64,000 nt of DNA from Luteolibacter rhizosphaerae (GTDB lineage Bacteria; Verrucomicrobiota; Verrucomicrobiia; Verrucomicrobiales; Akkermansiaceae): the NCBI RefSeq assembly GCF_025950095.1, contig NZ_JAPDDR010000001.1, positions 248,001-312,000 on the forward strand, given 5' to 3'. The notes below the pieces were generated by a model. That model was not told where the DNA came from and did no database searches. It saw nothing but the letters and a program-made list of their open reading frames with translations. The position numbers and the translations under genes were made by a program. Shown one piece after another: positions 28,315 through 37,108 of the stretch; position 1 is the stretch's first letter; the number at the start of each line of letters is the position of its first letter.

Positions 28315-29224
28315 TCTTAGTAGCCTGCTGGTCTTCCGGCACTTGGCAGAGACGGGGAGCTTCACGGCGACGGGGAAGCGCTGGGGCATGACCCAGCCCG
28401 CGGTGAGCCTGACGATCTCCAAGCTGGAATCTGCGGTGGGCTTGATTCTTTTCGAGCGTTCGCCCACGGGTGCCAAGCTGACTCCGGCGGGAGTGAGCTT
28501 CCTGGAGATGGGTAAGGAGGTGAGCGATGCCTACCTGGATTTCGTCGACGGGATGCGCCACCTGGACCGTCGGATGGAGGGGCAGGTGATGCTGGCACTA
28601 GATGCATCGTACTTCGGCCGCGTTTTGCGGGAATCCGTGCATGCGATGCCTCCGGCGGGATCGACCGTGCAATTCGGCGAGGCGAACGGCAAGTGGGGCG
28701 AGGCGCTGGAGGCGCGCCGGGTGGATGTCGTGATGGCGGGGCGCTTTCTGCGGGCGGGTCTTTCCCCGGGACTGCAAGAAGCCGTGATCCGCCGCGAGCG
28801 GGGGATCACCGTGGCATGGAATCCGGACTTCTATCCTTTCGATCCGGACAACTTCAGCTTTCCCGAAGTGCTGCGAACCACGGTTTTGGTACCCGACCGG
28901 AAGGTGGTGACCGGCTTCAGCTCCTTCTTGCTGCGCTGGTGCGACGAGGCCTACGGAATGCAGCCGGCGCATTCGATCTCGTTTCCATCCGAGGACGAGG
29001 CGGCTGCGGCGTGCCGTGCAGGTCTTGGAGTGATGTTGGCTCCGGGGAATCTGATGCCCCGGCTGGGCGAGGGGGACCAAGGGCTCGTGCATGTGCGGAC
29101 CTTCGAGTTCCTGCTGCCGGAGGCCTTCACGGTTTCCGTGTTCTGCCGGAGCGATGAGGAGTCGAAGGAGGTTCTCGGGACCGCGGCGGCGATTGCGAAG
29201 TTGGGTAAGAAGCTGTTTCCCTGA
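28304..29224 (+). CDS. LysR-type transcriptional regulator 2
   Basis: This 306-aa protein has a classic LysR winged helix (about 4-65, LLVFRHLAETGSFTATGKRW, TQPAVSLTISKLE, LFERSPTGAKLTPAG) and an effector-binding domain (about 90-300). ATG at 28304 lies inside the end of the first LysR gene, so the two are translationally coupled. Two adjacent LysR genes suggest a heteromeric or layered switch. The effector is unknown. Confidence 0.92.
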   Translation: MDVDLSSLLVFRHLAETGSFTATGKRWGMTQPAVSLTISKLESAVGLILFERSPTGAKLTPAGVSFLEMGKEVSDAYLDFVDGMRHLDRRMEGQVMLALDASYFGRVLRESVHAMPPAGSTVQFGEANGKWGEALEARRVDVVMAGRFLRAGLSPGLQEAVIRRERGITVAWNPDFYPFDPDNFSFPEVLRTTVLVPDRKVVTGFSSFLLRWCDEAYGMQPAHSISFPSEDEAAAACRAGLGVMLAPGNLMPRLGEGDQGLVHVRTFEFLLPEAFTVSVFCRSDEESKEVLGTAAAIAKLGKKLFP

Positions 29225-29312
29225 GACTTCTTGCCCAAGGGGAAGGGGATGCTAGGGTGGGAGTTGTCCCTTCCTCACGACGACCGTTCACGATTCGCAA
29301 ACCCTCTCGGCC

Positions 29313-29655
29313 TTGATCGCCGCCTATGACAAGGCGGTGGTCTTCGAAGAGTCGACTCCGGGGGCTCTGAAGGTGGCGAAGGCCCTGCCGGCCTTGAATT
29401 GGTCGCATGGCGGACTGCTCCTGCTGGGAGTGCGGAAGGATGGGAGCGTCTGCGGGGTGGCCGAGGGGGAGGTGGACGGGATCTTCCAGCGTTTCGGCCA
29501 GCTTTGCGCCGAACTCTCGCGCAGCCGGGTGGAGATCGGCCAGCTGCGTTGCGGTGACAAGGCGGTGGTCTTCATCGTCTTCAACATGATTCCGCGGCAC
29601 ACCCCGGCCGCTCGACCGTTATATCGGGGACATCGAGCGGCTGGCCGTGGTGTAA
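29313..29655 (+). pseudogene. AlbA_2/Schlafen-like small protein, frameshifted near the 3' end
   Basis: The frame opens with TTG at 29313 and encodes an AlbA_2-like fold (GALKVAKALPALNWSHGG, LLLLGVRKDGSVCGVAEGE, DKAVVFIVFNMIPRHT). After the CCCC run at 29602-29605 the frame turns into an unnatural Arg-rich tail ending at 29699. If one C is removed, the protein ends naturally as RPLDRYIGDIERLAVV at TAA 29653-29655. So either the gene is recently frameshifted or the sequence has a homopolymer error. The family usually binds nucleic acids and is sometimes linked to defence; nothing nearby confirms that. Confidence 0.6.
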
Positions 29656-29710
29656 ATGGCACCCGCTGTGGCTTGCAGGACAGGCCCGCTCTCTGCTAGT
29701 GGCTGATGAC

Positions 29711-30805
29711 ATGAGAGCTTTGTTCCGCCCCCTGATCCTGGCCGCCTGCCTGCCCTTGCTCGCGTTCCCGCTATGCGCCGAGGAAGGGCTGAAGGGTGAG
29801 TTCACGACCTTGGCCGGATTCGTAGTGAAGCCACCGAAGGTAAGCAATCCCCGGATTACGAAGGAGGGGCCGGGCCTTCCAGCGCCGACACGTTTCAACC
29901 GCGACTTCGACAAACCGGCAGCGACTTGGCACGCGAGCGAAGGCTATTTCGTGTCCTATCTGGCCGGAGAAACGGGAGGTTCCCTCTTCTTCGCGGAGGA
30001 CAAGGCTGCTGCTTGGGAGAGGCTGGTGGATGGCCGGGTGGACGAGGTGGTGCGGGTGGGCGAAAAGCAGTACATCGCCACCGGCGGTGTGATGCACATG
30101 GAGCAGATGTCCGGTGCCGTTTACCTGATGGTCATGGACCATTCCGGCAAGTGGCAGGTCCGGAAAGTATACGAGTCCCACCTCGGCGTGCCGAAGGTGC
30201 TGGGCACTTCGAGCGTGCAGACGGCAGATGGATCCTCGGTTCCGCTCACGGTATTCGAGCTGGATACGAAAGGCGCCTATCCGGTGGATGCGATCCAAGG
30301 CATCACGCCGGACGGCGTGGTGCACTATCTGGGGCGGCGCTTGAAGGAATCCACCGCGGCCGCGCCGGAGCAGGTATCCGAATTCTGGAATACGGCCCAG
30401 ACGCATAAGGTGAAGGCCTATCTCTTCGATCCTGCCAAAGGAAAGACCCGGAGCATCATAGAAGAGGGCAAGGTGCACCCGGGGAAGATCGATGAGAAGG
30501 TGCTGGCGGAAGCCCAGAAGGAGCGGCTGGTGGCAGCGCTGAAAGGCAAGGAAGGGCGAGCCCCTTCGGGATGCTACGAGCCCTACCATGGCTTCGTTTT
30601 TTACGACCGGGAAGAACGTGTTGTCGGACAAGTGACCGTTTCCCTTTTGTGCAGGAACGGGGCCGCCAGTCCTCAGGCTGCCGAGGCGACCAACTGGAAC
30701 ATGGAGGCCATCGAAGGCGTCCTTCGTGAATCGGGTCTGCCCGTGCTAGGCAGCGTGGCGGATTATCAGGCGCTTTTCATTTCGGGCGGGGAAGCCGCCC
30801 ATTGA
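29711..30805 (+). CDS. Hypothetical secreted protein, 364 aa
   Basis: ATG at 29711 gives a clean signal peptide (MRALFRPLILAACLPLLAFPLCA); the GTG at 29699 would add 4 residues. The mature part is beta-rich and without a known motif. WHASEGYFVSYLAGETGGS and a single C-x-C-free core suggest a periplasmic globular protein. Two cysteines (in GCYEPYHGF and LLCRNG) could form a disulfide. No family is recognised. It follows the frameshifted gene and precedes the pyrophosphatase by 179 nt, so its promoter is probably its own. Confidence 0.75.
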   Translation: MRALFRPLILAACLPLLAFPLCAEEGLKGEFTTLAGFVVKPPKVSNPRITKEGPGLPAPTRFNRDFDKPAATWHASEGYFVSYLAGETGGSLFFAEDKAAAWERLVDGRVDEVVRVGEKQYIATGGVMHMEQMSGAVYLMVMDHSGKWQVRKVYESHLGVPKVLGTSSVQTADGSSVPLTVFELDTKGAYPVDAIQGITPDGVVHYLGRRLKESTAAAPEQVSEFWNTAQTHKVKAYLFDPAKGKTRSIIEEGKVHPGKIDEKVLAEAQKERLVAALKGKEGRAPSGCYEPYHGFVFYDREERVVGQVTVSLLCRNGAASPQAAEATNWNMEAIEGVLRESGLPVLGSVADYQALFISGGEAAH

Positions 30806-30984
30806 GCGTCCCGGGAGGCACCGGATGGGAAGCGGTGGGCTCCTGCCAAGGCTAGCAGGCAGCGGCTGTGGGATGGGGCTCGCAAGGTTTGCGGACTCTC
30901 TTGAGACTTTGTCGCGGTTTGCTTTCGACTTGTCAGTTAGACGACATCGTCCATGGTGCAGGATAACCCCTACAACCACATTCC

Positions 30985-33045
30985 GTGCAGCAATTCCTAA
31001 CCGATCACGGTATCGGAACCTCCCTTGTTCTCGGGCTTGTCGGGCTCGGTGTCGCAGGTCTTCTCATTCGAACGGTTCTGGCTTCATCCGCGGGTAACGA
31101 GCGGATGGCGGAGATCGCCGCTGCGGTTCAGGAAGGGGCGAAGGCGTATTTGCACCGGCAGCTGGTCACGGTCCTGATCATTGCGGCTGTCATCTTCGCG
31201 GCGATCTTCAAGCTGCGCGGGTGGGAGACGGCGATGGGTTTCGTGCTCGGGGCGGTGTGCTCGCTCGCCGCGGGATACATCGGGATGATGGTGGCGGTCA
31301 GGGCAAACGTGCGGACCGCTCAGGCGGCTTCGGTGAGCCCGCATTCCGCGCTCAAGGTCGCCTTCAATGGCGGGGCGGTGACCGGCTTGCTGGTGGTGGC
31401 TTTGGGCCTGCTTTCCGTGGGGGCGTTCTATCTGATGATCCGCGAATTCAGCGGGAACACGAAGGTGGCGATTGATTCGCTGGTGGGGCTCGCGCTGGGG
31501 AGTTCGCTAATCAGTGTCTTCGCCCGCTTGGGGGGCGGCATTTATACGAAGGCGGCGGACGTGGGGGCGGACTTGGTCGGAAAGATCGAGCAAAACCTCC
31601 AAGAGGATGATCCGCGGAATCCCGCGACGATCGCGGACAATGTGGGGGACAACGTGGGCGACTGTGCAGGCATGGCGGCCGATGTGTTCGAAACCTACGC
31701 CGTGAGCCTCATCGGTGCGGTGCTGGTGGGCTACCTGACCGCGCTCAACCAATCGATGGCGGCGGTGATCTATCCCTTTGTGATCTGCGGCGTTTCGATC
31801 ATCGGCGCGATCCTCGGAATCGGCTTCGTGAACGTGGCACCGATCTCGCCGACCAAGGCTTTGATCGGCGGGGTGGTGGTGAGCGGCTTGGTCTCGGCCG
31901 CATTGCTTTGGCCGGTGACGGGGATGTTCTTCCCGCAGGCGCTGGAGTTTTCGGGGAAACCGGTGGATGCCCGCTCGCTTTATATCTGCGTGGCGATTGG
32001 AATCGCCCTGACCTTCGCGGCGGTGGGGATTACCAATCATTTCACCTCGACCGCCCACGGCCCCGTGCGGCGCCTGGCCAAGGCCTGTGAAACCGGGCAT
32101 GCCACGAACATCATCGCGGGGATCAGCACCGGGCATCACGCCACCGTGCTGCCGGTTCTGTGCATCGTCGGCTCGATCTGGTGGTGCCACCAGGAGGCGG
32201 GATTGTATGGCATCGCGATCGCGGTGGTGAGTATGCTGAGTCTTTCAGGGATCATCATCTCGCTGGATGCCTTCGGCCCGATCACGGACAATGCGGGCGG
32301 TATTGCCGTCATGAGCGGTCTCGATCCCGACGTGCGCAAGGTGACCGACGAGCTCGACGCCGTGGGCAACACGATGAAGGCGGTGACCAAAGGCTATGCG
32401 ATTGCCTCGGCAGGCCTGGCCGCGATGGTCTTGTTCGGCTCGTACGTGGAAGAGCTCAAGGCGATCCTGAATGAGGACTTCCGCTTCGATCTCATGGATC
32501 CGCGGGTCATCATCGGCCTCTTCATCGGCGGTCTCCTGCCTTTCTCCTTCACCGCCTATGCCATGGATGCGGTGGGCAATGCGGCGGGGGCGGTGGTGAA
32601 GGAAGTCCGGCGACAGATCGCGGCGCGGCCGGGAATCCTCAACGGGACGGAGGTTCCCGAATACAAGACCTGCGTGGACATCGTGACCAAGGCCGCACTG
32701 CGCCAGATGATTCTGCCTGCGCTGCTGCCACTGATTTTCGTGATCGTCGTGGCCAAGATCCCGCAATTGGGCCCCGTGGCATTGGGCGGTGTGCTGGTCG
32801 GCACCATCGTGACAGGCCTCTTCCTCGGGATTGCGATGACCTCGTCGGGCGGTGCTTGGGATAATGCGAAGAAATATGTCGAAGATGGCAATCACGGGGG
32901 CAAAGGCTCCCCGGCCCATGCGGCGGCAGTCACCGGTGACACGGTGGGTGATCCCTACAAGGATACGGCCGGTCCGGCGGTGAACCCGATGATCAAGGTG
33001 GTGAACATCCTGGCCATCCTGATCATTCCGATTTTGTTCCGCTGA
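30985..33045 (+). CDS. hppA: Membrane-bound proton-translocating pyrophosphatase
   Basis: This 686-aa protein with about 16 membrane spans hydrolyses PPi and pumps ions out of the cytoplasm. Active-site motifs are [20 protein letters not shown] (from about residue 192), [16 protein letters not shown] and, near the C-terminus, [19 protein letters not shown]. In the segment [14 protein letters not shown]465 and T468 replace the Ala and Gly/Ala of K+-dependent enzymes, which marks a K+-independent H+ pump by family rules. The start is GTG at 30985. Length fits the family. It likely conserves energy from biosynthetic PPi. Confidence 0.96.
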   Translation: MQQFLTDHGIGTSLVLGLVGLGVAGLLIRTVLASSAGNERMAEIAAAVQEGAKAYLHRQLVTVLIIAAVIFAAIFKLRGWETAMGFVLGAVCSLAAGYIGMMVAVRANVRTAQAASVSPHSALKVAFNGGAVTGLLVVALGLLSVGAFYLMIREFSGNTKVAIDSLVGLALGSSLISVFARLGGGIYTKAADVGADLVGKIEQNLQEDDPRNPATIADNVGDNVGDCAGMAADVFETYAVSLIGAVLVGYLTALNQSMAAVIYPFVICGVSIIGAILGIGFVNVAPISPTKALIGGVVVSGLVSAALLWPVTGMFFPQALEFSGKPVDARSLYICVAIGIALTFAAVGITNHFTSTAHGPVRRLAKACETGHATNIIAGISTGHHATVLPVLCIVGSIWWCHQEAGLYGIAIAVVSMLSLSGIIISLDAFGPITDNAGGIAVMSGLDPDVRKVTDELDAVGNTMKAVTKGYAIASAGLAAMVLFGSYVEELKAILNEDFRFDLMDPRVIIGLFIGGLLPFSFTAYAMDAVGNAAGAVVKEVRRQIAARPGILNGTEVPEYKTCVDIVTKAALRQMILPALLPLIFVIVVAKIPQLGPVALGGVLVGTIVTGLFLGIAMTSSGGAWDNAKKYVEDGNHGGKGSPAHAAAVTGDTVGDPYKDTAGPAVNPMIKVVNILAILIIPILFR

Positions 33046-33187
33046 CACAGGAATGCGCAGATCGGGCATGCTGCATGCAATTCCTATGCCGCTGATTCCC
33101 AGTGATCGGATGGGGGCATGCGGAGGATCGCCGTCATGCGCCTTGCAGAGCGCCGGGTCTTCGCCTTAGTTCGGCCTCCCGAAGCAA

Positions 33188-33622
33188 ATGCTGTTCCGTT
33201 CCGTCGCACCCGAAAGCAATGTTCGCGCCCGCTCCGTCCATGACAAGGGGCCCTACAAGTTCGCGGTGTTCCTGATGCTGGTGCACTATCTCTCCATCGT
33301 GGCGCTGGTCACATGTGTGGTGATCTTCATCCTCAACCCGAAGCAGGCTTCGGTGCCGCCGCTGATTGGCTCGATTGTCGCGACGCTCTTTACCTGGCTG
33401 GTTGCTTTCATCAAGCGGCGCTCCGTACGTTGCCCGCTTTGCAAGGGCACACCCCTGCTCGACGGCGGGGCCTCGAAGAATGCGAAGGCCTACCGCCTGC
33501 CACCCTTGAACTACGGGAACACGGCGGTCCTCGGGATCCTCTTCCTCAGCCGCTTCCGCTGCATGTACTGCGGAACTCCCTACGACATGCTGAAGAAGCC
33601 CTCGAATCAGAAGTACCGCTGA
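33188..33622 (+). CDS. Hypothetical membrane protein with two CxxC pairs
   Basis: This 144-aa protein has two membrane spans (about 24-48 and 56-74) and then a cytoplasmic tail with CPLCKG near 81 and CMYCGT near 119, spaced to form one zinc ribbon. No named family. It is encoded 142 nt after hppA and 71 nt before a zinc-ribbon/TPM protein, so it may belong to that membrane group. ATG at 33188 lacks a clear ribosome-binding site. Confidence 0.75.
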   Translation: MLFRSVAPESNVRARSVHDKGPYKFAVFLMLVHYLSIVALVTCVVIFILNPKQASVPPLIGSIVATLFTWLVAFIKRRSVRCPLCKGTPLLDGGASKNAKAYRLPPLNYGNTAVLGILFLSRFRCMYCGTPYDMLKKPSNQKYR

Positions 33623-33644
33623 GCAGATGCTCCCTAACGATTGA

Positions 33645-33664
33645 TATTTCGTTTTGACGAAATA
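33645..33664. promoter_or_regulatory. 8-bp perfect palindrome upstream of the zinc-ribbon/TPM gene
   Basis: TATTTCGT (33645-33652) and ACGAAATA (33657-33664) are perfect inverted arms with a TTTG loop, 29 nt before ATG 33694 and 22 nt after the previous stop. It is AT-rich against its surroundings. This may be an operator or leader hairpin; it has no T-run. Confidence 0.45.
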
Positions 33665-33693
33665 ACGGCCGTTCCCTAGCGTTCTCCTGCTCC

Positions 33694-34356
33694 ATGAAGT
33701 GCCCCCGCTGCGTGCAAGTGATCCATCGCGGGGCGAACTTGTGCCCGCACTGTGGATTCGGGCTGGCGGAGGCGGACCAGCGTTACGGGCAGGAGGAAGT
33801 TTCGCTGCGCCGGCTGGGCGATATCGCGGGCCTGATCCGGGCCAAGGAGCGACCGAAGGTTTCGGCGGCGCTCGACCGCTTCTGCAAGCGCTTCCCGCAG
33901 CTTTTCTTCGCCGTCTACACCGGCTCGGGGCAGGGTGGGGGGAATCTGCGGCAGTTCGGCTTCTGGCTTTTGAACCGGGCTGCCTTTGAGGACGTTCCGG
34001 TGGACCGTCCGAACGAAGCCGGAATCCTGCTGGTGATCGATGCCGATTCAAAGTCGGCCGCGGTGACTTGGGGTTACATGCTCGATCCTTTCCTGAGTGA
34101 AGAGGATACCTTTCTCTGTCTTAGCCGGGCGCATGCCTATTGGCTGGAAGGAAACTTTGCGGACGGCATTGTCCGGATGGTTGAGCAGCTTGAGAAGATC
34201 CTTCGGAAGCGAGCCTCGCAAGCGCGGCGGGATCCGGAGCGCTTCGAGCGCAAGGTGGCCCCACCACCCCGCACCGGAGAAATCGCTCGGCGGATCCGCG
34301 AAGGTCACAGGCAAATCTCGCCGCAAACCGGCGCTGAAAAGGAGGTGCGGCAGTGA
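33694..34356 (+). CDS. Zinc-ribbon plus TPM (TLP18.3/Psb32/MOLO-1) domain protein
   Basis: This 220-aa protein starts with a double-CxxC zinc ribbon (CPRC near 3, CPHC near 17) and then carries a TPM-type domain (about 50-170, with FFAVYTGSG and GILLVIDADSKSAAVTWGYM). The C-terminal 45 residues are basic. TPM domains are linked to membrane-protein quality control and repair. It overlaps the next gene by 4 nt (GTGA), so the two are surely made together. A C-terminal membrane span is missing, so it is probably cytoplasmic. Confidence 0.75.
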   Translation: MKCPRCVQVIHRGANLCPHCGFGLAEADQRYGQEEVSLRRLGDIAGLIRAKERPKVSAALDRFCKRFPQLFFAVYTGSGQGGGNLRQFGFWLLNRAAFEDVPVDRPNEAGILLVIDADSKSAAVTWGYMLDPFLSEEDTFLCLSRAHAYWLEGNFADGIVRMVEQLEKILRKRASQARRDPERFERKVAPPPRTGEIARRIREGHRQISPQTGAEKEVRQ

Positions 34357-35351
34357 AGGTGGCATTCTGGTTGCTTTCCTCCGGGCTTCTCATGGCCGAG
34401 CTGCCGCTGCTTCCCGAGTGGCAGGCCGCGGACAAGGAAGCGGTGAAGAAAGGGGACTGGGTGCCCGGAATGCTGCTCCTCAGCGAGGAATCGCAGGATC
34501 AGGCGACGGTCCATGAGGTGGAACCGCCAAAGCCGGAGGAAGTGGTTCAGGCACCGGTGCCGCCGCCCGTGGTGCCGGAGGAGTATCTTGAAGCGTACTT
34601 CGGCGAGCGCCCGACGCATTTTCTGGTCGATCCCCAAGGCCTGCTCAGCGACAAGGATGCGAAGGATCGGGAGAACTTCCTGAGTTACCACTCGGGTGAC
34701 TCGGCGATCGATCTGTTTGTCTACCTCTTCGACGATCATCAGGAGATTCCTTCGGAGGTGCGTGAGGAGGAGATCGTGGAGCGGCATTTCTCGGAGGGGA
34801 AGCCAGCGGTGGTGGTCTACTACTACCTCGGAGCTCCGGAGAAGGCGGACATCTACGTGAGCCCCTTGATTTCGGATTCCGTGGCAGCCGCGGACCAACG
34901 CCGGGCCTTGGCCAGTTCGGTCGAAGAAGCCCTGGAGAAGCCGGACAAGGTCGCCCAGTTCGAGGCCTTCTCGGTCCAGCTCGCGATCCGGGTCTACTGG
35001 ATGGAACGTGCAGCCGGACTGGTCTCCGAGGTGGAAACCACTCCTCTGGTGAGGCCTCTGGTAAGGACGGAGAAAAAGGCCGAGAAGCCATCCGCGATGA
35101 AAGCGCGGCTCGAAGCTCTGACCGCCGAGTGGGGGCCATCCGCCGGGATCATGGGGGCGGCGATCTTCATGGTGGCCGGGGGCTTGGCCTTCGCGCGACG
35201 CCAAGCTCGCTATCGCTTCCCCGTTTTTGATGTGCCGGCTCGCATGGGTGGCTCGCACGCGGCGGGTATCGGCGCGGTGATTTCCTTCGGAAGCACCACG
35301 CAGTCACCTTTCTCCCAACGCAACGAAGTGCCGGATTATCTCGGCCTTTAA
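34353..35351 (+). CDS. Membrane-anchored TPM-like protein
   Basis: This 332-aa protein (GTG start at 34353, overlapping the upstream stop) has a short signal/anchor (VAFWLLSSGLLMAELPLLP), a Pro/Glu linker (about 45-75), a TPM-like domain (about 85-200, FLVDPQGLLSDKDAKD and AVVVYYYLGAPEKADIYVSP) and one membrane span (about 253-275). A short tail follows. It likely projects the domain into the periplasm and partners with the upstream cytoplasmic zinc-ribbon/TPM protein. The family call is tentative. Confidence 0.65.
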   Translation: MKVAFWLLSSGLLMAELPLLPEWQAADKEAVKKGDWVPGMLLLSEESQDQATVHEVEPPKPEEVVQAPVPPPVVPEEYLEAYFGERPTHFLVDPQGLLSDKDAKDRENFLSYHSGDSAIDLFVYLFDDHQEIPSEVREEEIVERHFSEGKPAVVVYYYLGAPEKADIYVSPLISDSVAAADQRRALASSVEEALEKPDKVAQFEAFSVQLAIRVYWMERAAGLVSEVETTPLVRPLVRTEKKAEKPSAMKARLEALTAEWGPSAGIMGAAIFMVAGGLAFARRQARYRFPVFDVPARMGGSHAAGIGAVISFGSTTQSPFSQRNEVPDYLGL

Positions 35352-35355
35352 GCGA

Positions 35356-35955
35356 ATGAACCGCTGGGAAGAGCTGTGGCAGAGCGGCGAGACGCCGTGG
35401 GACAAAGGCTACGCCGCCCCTCCTCTCACGGAGTTCCTCGAACGTGGGGATACCGTGCTGCATCGCTCCCGGCGGGTTCTGGTGCCCGGATGCGGCGGGG
35501 GACACGACGTGAGGGAGTTGGCACGGCAGGGAATTCCGGCCACAGGGCTGGACCTTGCGGAGACGGCCGTGGCTGCGGCGCGGAATTATCCTCCGGTGGC
35601 GGGAGAAGATTACGTGGCCGGAGATCTTTTCGATGACTCATGGCGTGCCGGTAGGGAGTTCGATGCGGTGTGGGAGCACACCTGCTTTTGCGCGATCGAT
35701 CCCTCGATGAGGCCCGCCTACGCGCGGGCGATGGCAGAGATCCTGAAACCCGGTGGATTTCTGGTGGGTGTCTTTTACCTGACCCCGTGGGATCCGGGTG
35801 AGGAGTCCAGCGGGCCGCCCTTCGAGACGAGCCGGGAAGAAGTAAAAGGCCTGCTCGCGGGAAACTTCGTGCTGCGGGAGGATTTCGTCCCGACCCGGGC
35901 TTATCCCGGCCGGGAGGGGAAGGAGTGGCTGGCGGTATTCGAGCGCGTAGGGTGA
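35356..35955 (+). CDS. SAM-dependent methyltransferase, thiopurine-methyltransferase-like
   Basis: This 199-aa protein shows RWEELWQSGETPWDKG at the N-terminus, the TPMT-family entry motif, then the AdoMet loop VLVPGCGGGHDVRELA (near 42-57), GLDLAETAV and LKPGGFLVGVFY. TPMT-type enzymes methylate S, Se or other soft nucleophiles. It starts 4 nt after the previous stop, so it is translated in the same run as the TPM-like genes. Length fits the family. The substrate is not readable. Confidence 0.9.
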   Translation: MNRWEELWQSGETPWDKGYAAPPLTEFLERGDTVLHRSRRVLVPGCGGGHDVRELARQGIPATGLDLAETAVAAARNYPPVAGEDYVAGDLFDDSWRAGREFDAVWEHTCFCAIDPSMRPAYARAMAEILKPGGFLVGVFYLTPWDPGEESSGPPFETSREEVKGLLAGNFVLREDFVPTRAYPGREGKEWLAVFERVG

Positions 35956-36118
35956 ATTCCCTTCGGGATTCGGGATCCCGCTGCGCAAGGAGGTCGGAAA
36001 AGCCTACGTAGTTCCCGGGTTGCGATTCATCCTCCGCTTCCCTGTTAGCAAAGCGTCGCATCCGCGGGGTTGCGCAAGGGGGAGGCTTTGGCTAGAATAC
36101 GCAGTGTTTCTCCGAGCG

Positions 36119-37108
36119 ATGGATTTCCGATCTGCTGCCCTGCCCGGCCTTCTCGCCTGCGCGTTGCTTCTGCCCGCGATGGCCCAAGCGAAAAGGTCCT
36201 ACATCAACGACAAGAAAGCCCCTGAATCACGCCATGATCTGGACGTGATCCAGAAGCACATGTCGGACTCGCTCCCGGCGGCCCGTCGGGCGACTATCTG
36301 CATTGATCTCGGGGAGGGCTCCGGAAGCGGTGTGGTGATCTCCCCGGACGGTTTGATCCTCACCGCGGCTCACGTGACCAGCGGCGTCGGCAAGGAGTTC
36401 ACCGTGATTTTCGAGGACGGCCGCAAGGTGAAGGCGGAGTCGCTCGGGCTGGTCGCGTCCTCCGACTGCGCGATGGCCAGGATCACCGAGCAGGGTACCT
36501 ACCCTTTCGTCGAGTTGGACCGGGAGGACAGCTCGAAACTCGGGGACTGGGTCTATGCGCTCGGTCACTCCGGCGGCTTCGACAAGGACCGCGGGGTGGT
36601 GGCTCGCCTCGGTCGGGTGGTGCAGACGCGCGACAATACCTTCCAGTCCGACTGCTCTTTGATCGGTGGCGATTCGGGCGGACCCCTTTTCGATCTCAAC
36701 GGCCACCTGATCGCGATCCACTCGCGCGTGGGCATCCGCACCCAGGAGAACATGCACGTGCCGGTGCGGGAGTTCCTCAAGAATTGGGACGGCATGATGA
36801 AGGGCGAGTTCATCGGGGAGGGGCCCTACGCCCGGAAACCCGAGAAAGGAAAAGGCTTCCTGGGAATCGGCACCAAGGATCGCTCCGGCGAGGGGCTTGA
36901 TGTCGACAAGGTCGGCAGGGAATCGCCCGCCGAGAAGGCCGGCGTGAAAGCCGGCGATATCCTGCTCAAATTCGACGGCACCGAGTTGCGCTCGAAGGAA
37001 CAATTCCAGCAACTGCTGAAGGAGAAAGCGCCTGACGATAAGGTGGCCCTCGAACTGCTCCGGGATGGCAAACCGGAAACCCTCACTTTCCGACTCGGTG
37101 AACGCTAA
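36119..37108 (+). CDS. Trypsin-like serine protease with PDZ domain (DegP-like)
   Basis: ATG at 36119 gives a signal peptide (ALPGLLACALLLPAMAQA), and the protein is 329 aa. The S1C protease domain (about 55-225) has all three catalytic residues: His in LTAAHVTSG, Asp in SSDCAMARI and Ser in GGDSGGPLFD. One PDZ domain follows (about 240-325, FLGIGTKDRSGEG and AGVKAGDILLKFDG). It probably acts in periplasmic protein quality control. The longer frame from 36020 would add an unlikely 33 residues. The next gene overlaps its 3' end by 11 bp and encodes a dead homologue. Confidence 0.92.
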   Translation: MDFRSAALPGLLACALLLPAMAQAKRSYINDKKAPESRHDLDVIQKHMSDSLPAARRATICIDLGEGSGSGVVISPDGLILTAAHVTSGVGKEFTVIFEDGRKVKAESLGLVASSDCAMARITEQGTYPFVELDREDSSKLGDWVYALGHSGGFDKDRGVVARLGRVVQTRDNTFQSDCSLIGGDSGGPLFDLNGHLIAIHSRVGIRTQENMHVPVREFLKNWDGMMKGEFIGEGPYARKPEKGKGFLGIGTKDRSGEGLDVDKVGRESPAEKAGVKAGDILLKFDGTELRSKEQFQQLLKEKAPDDKVALELLRDGKPETLTFRLGER

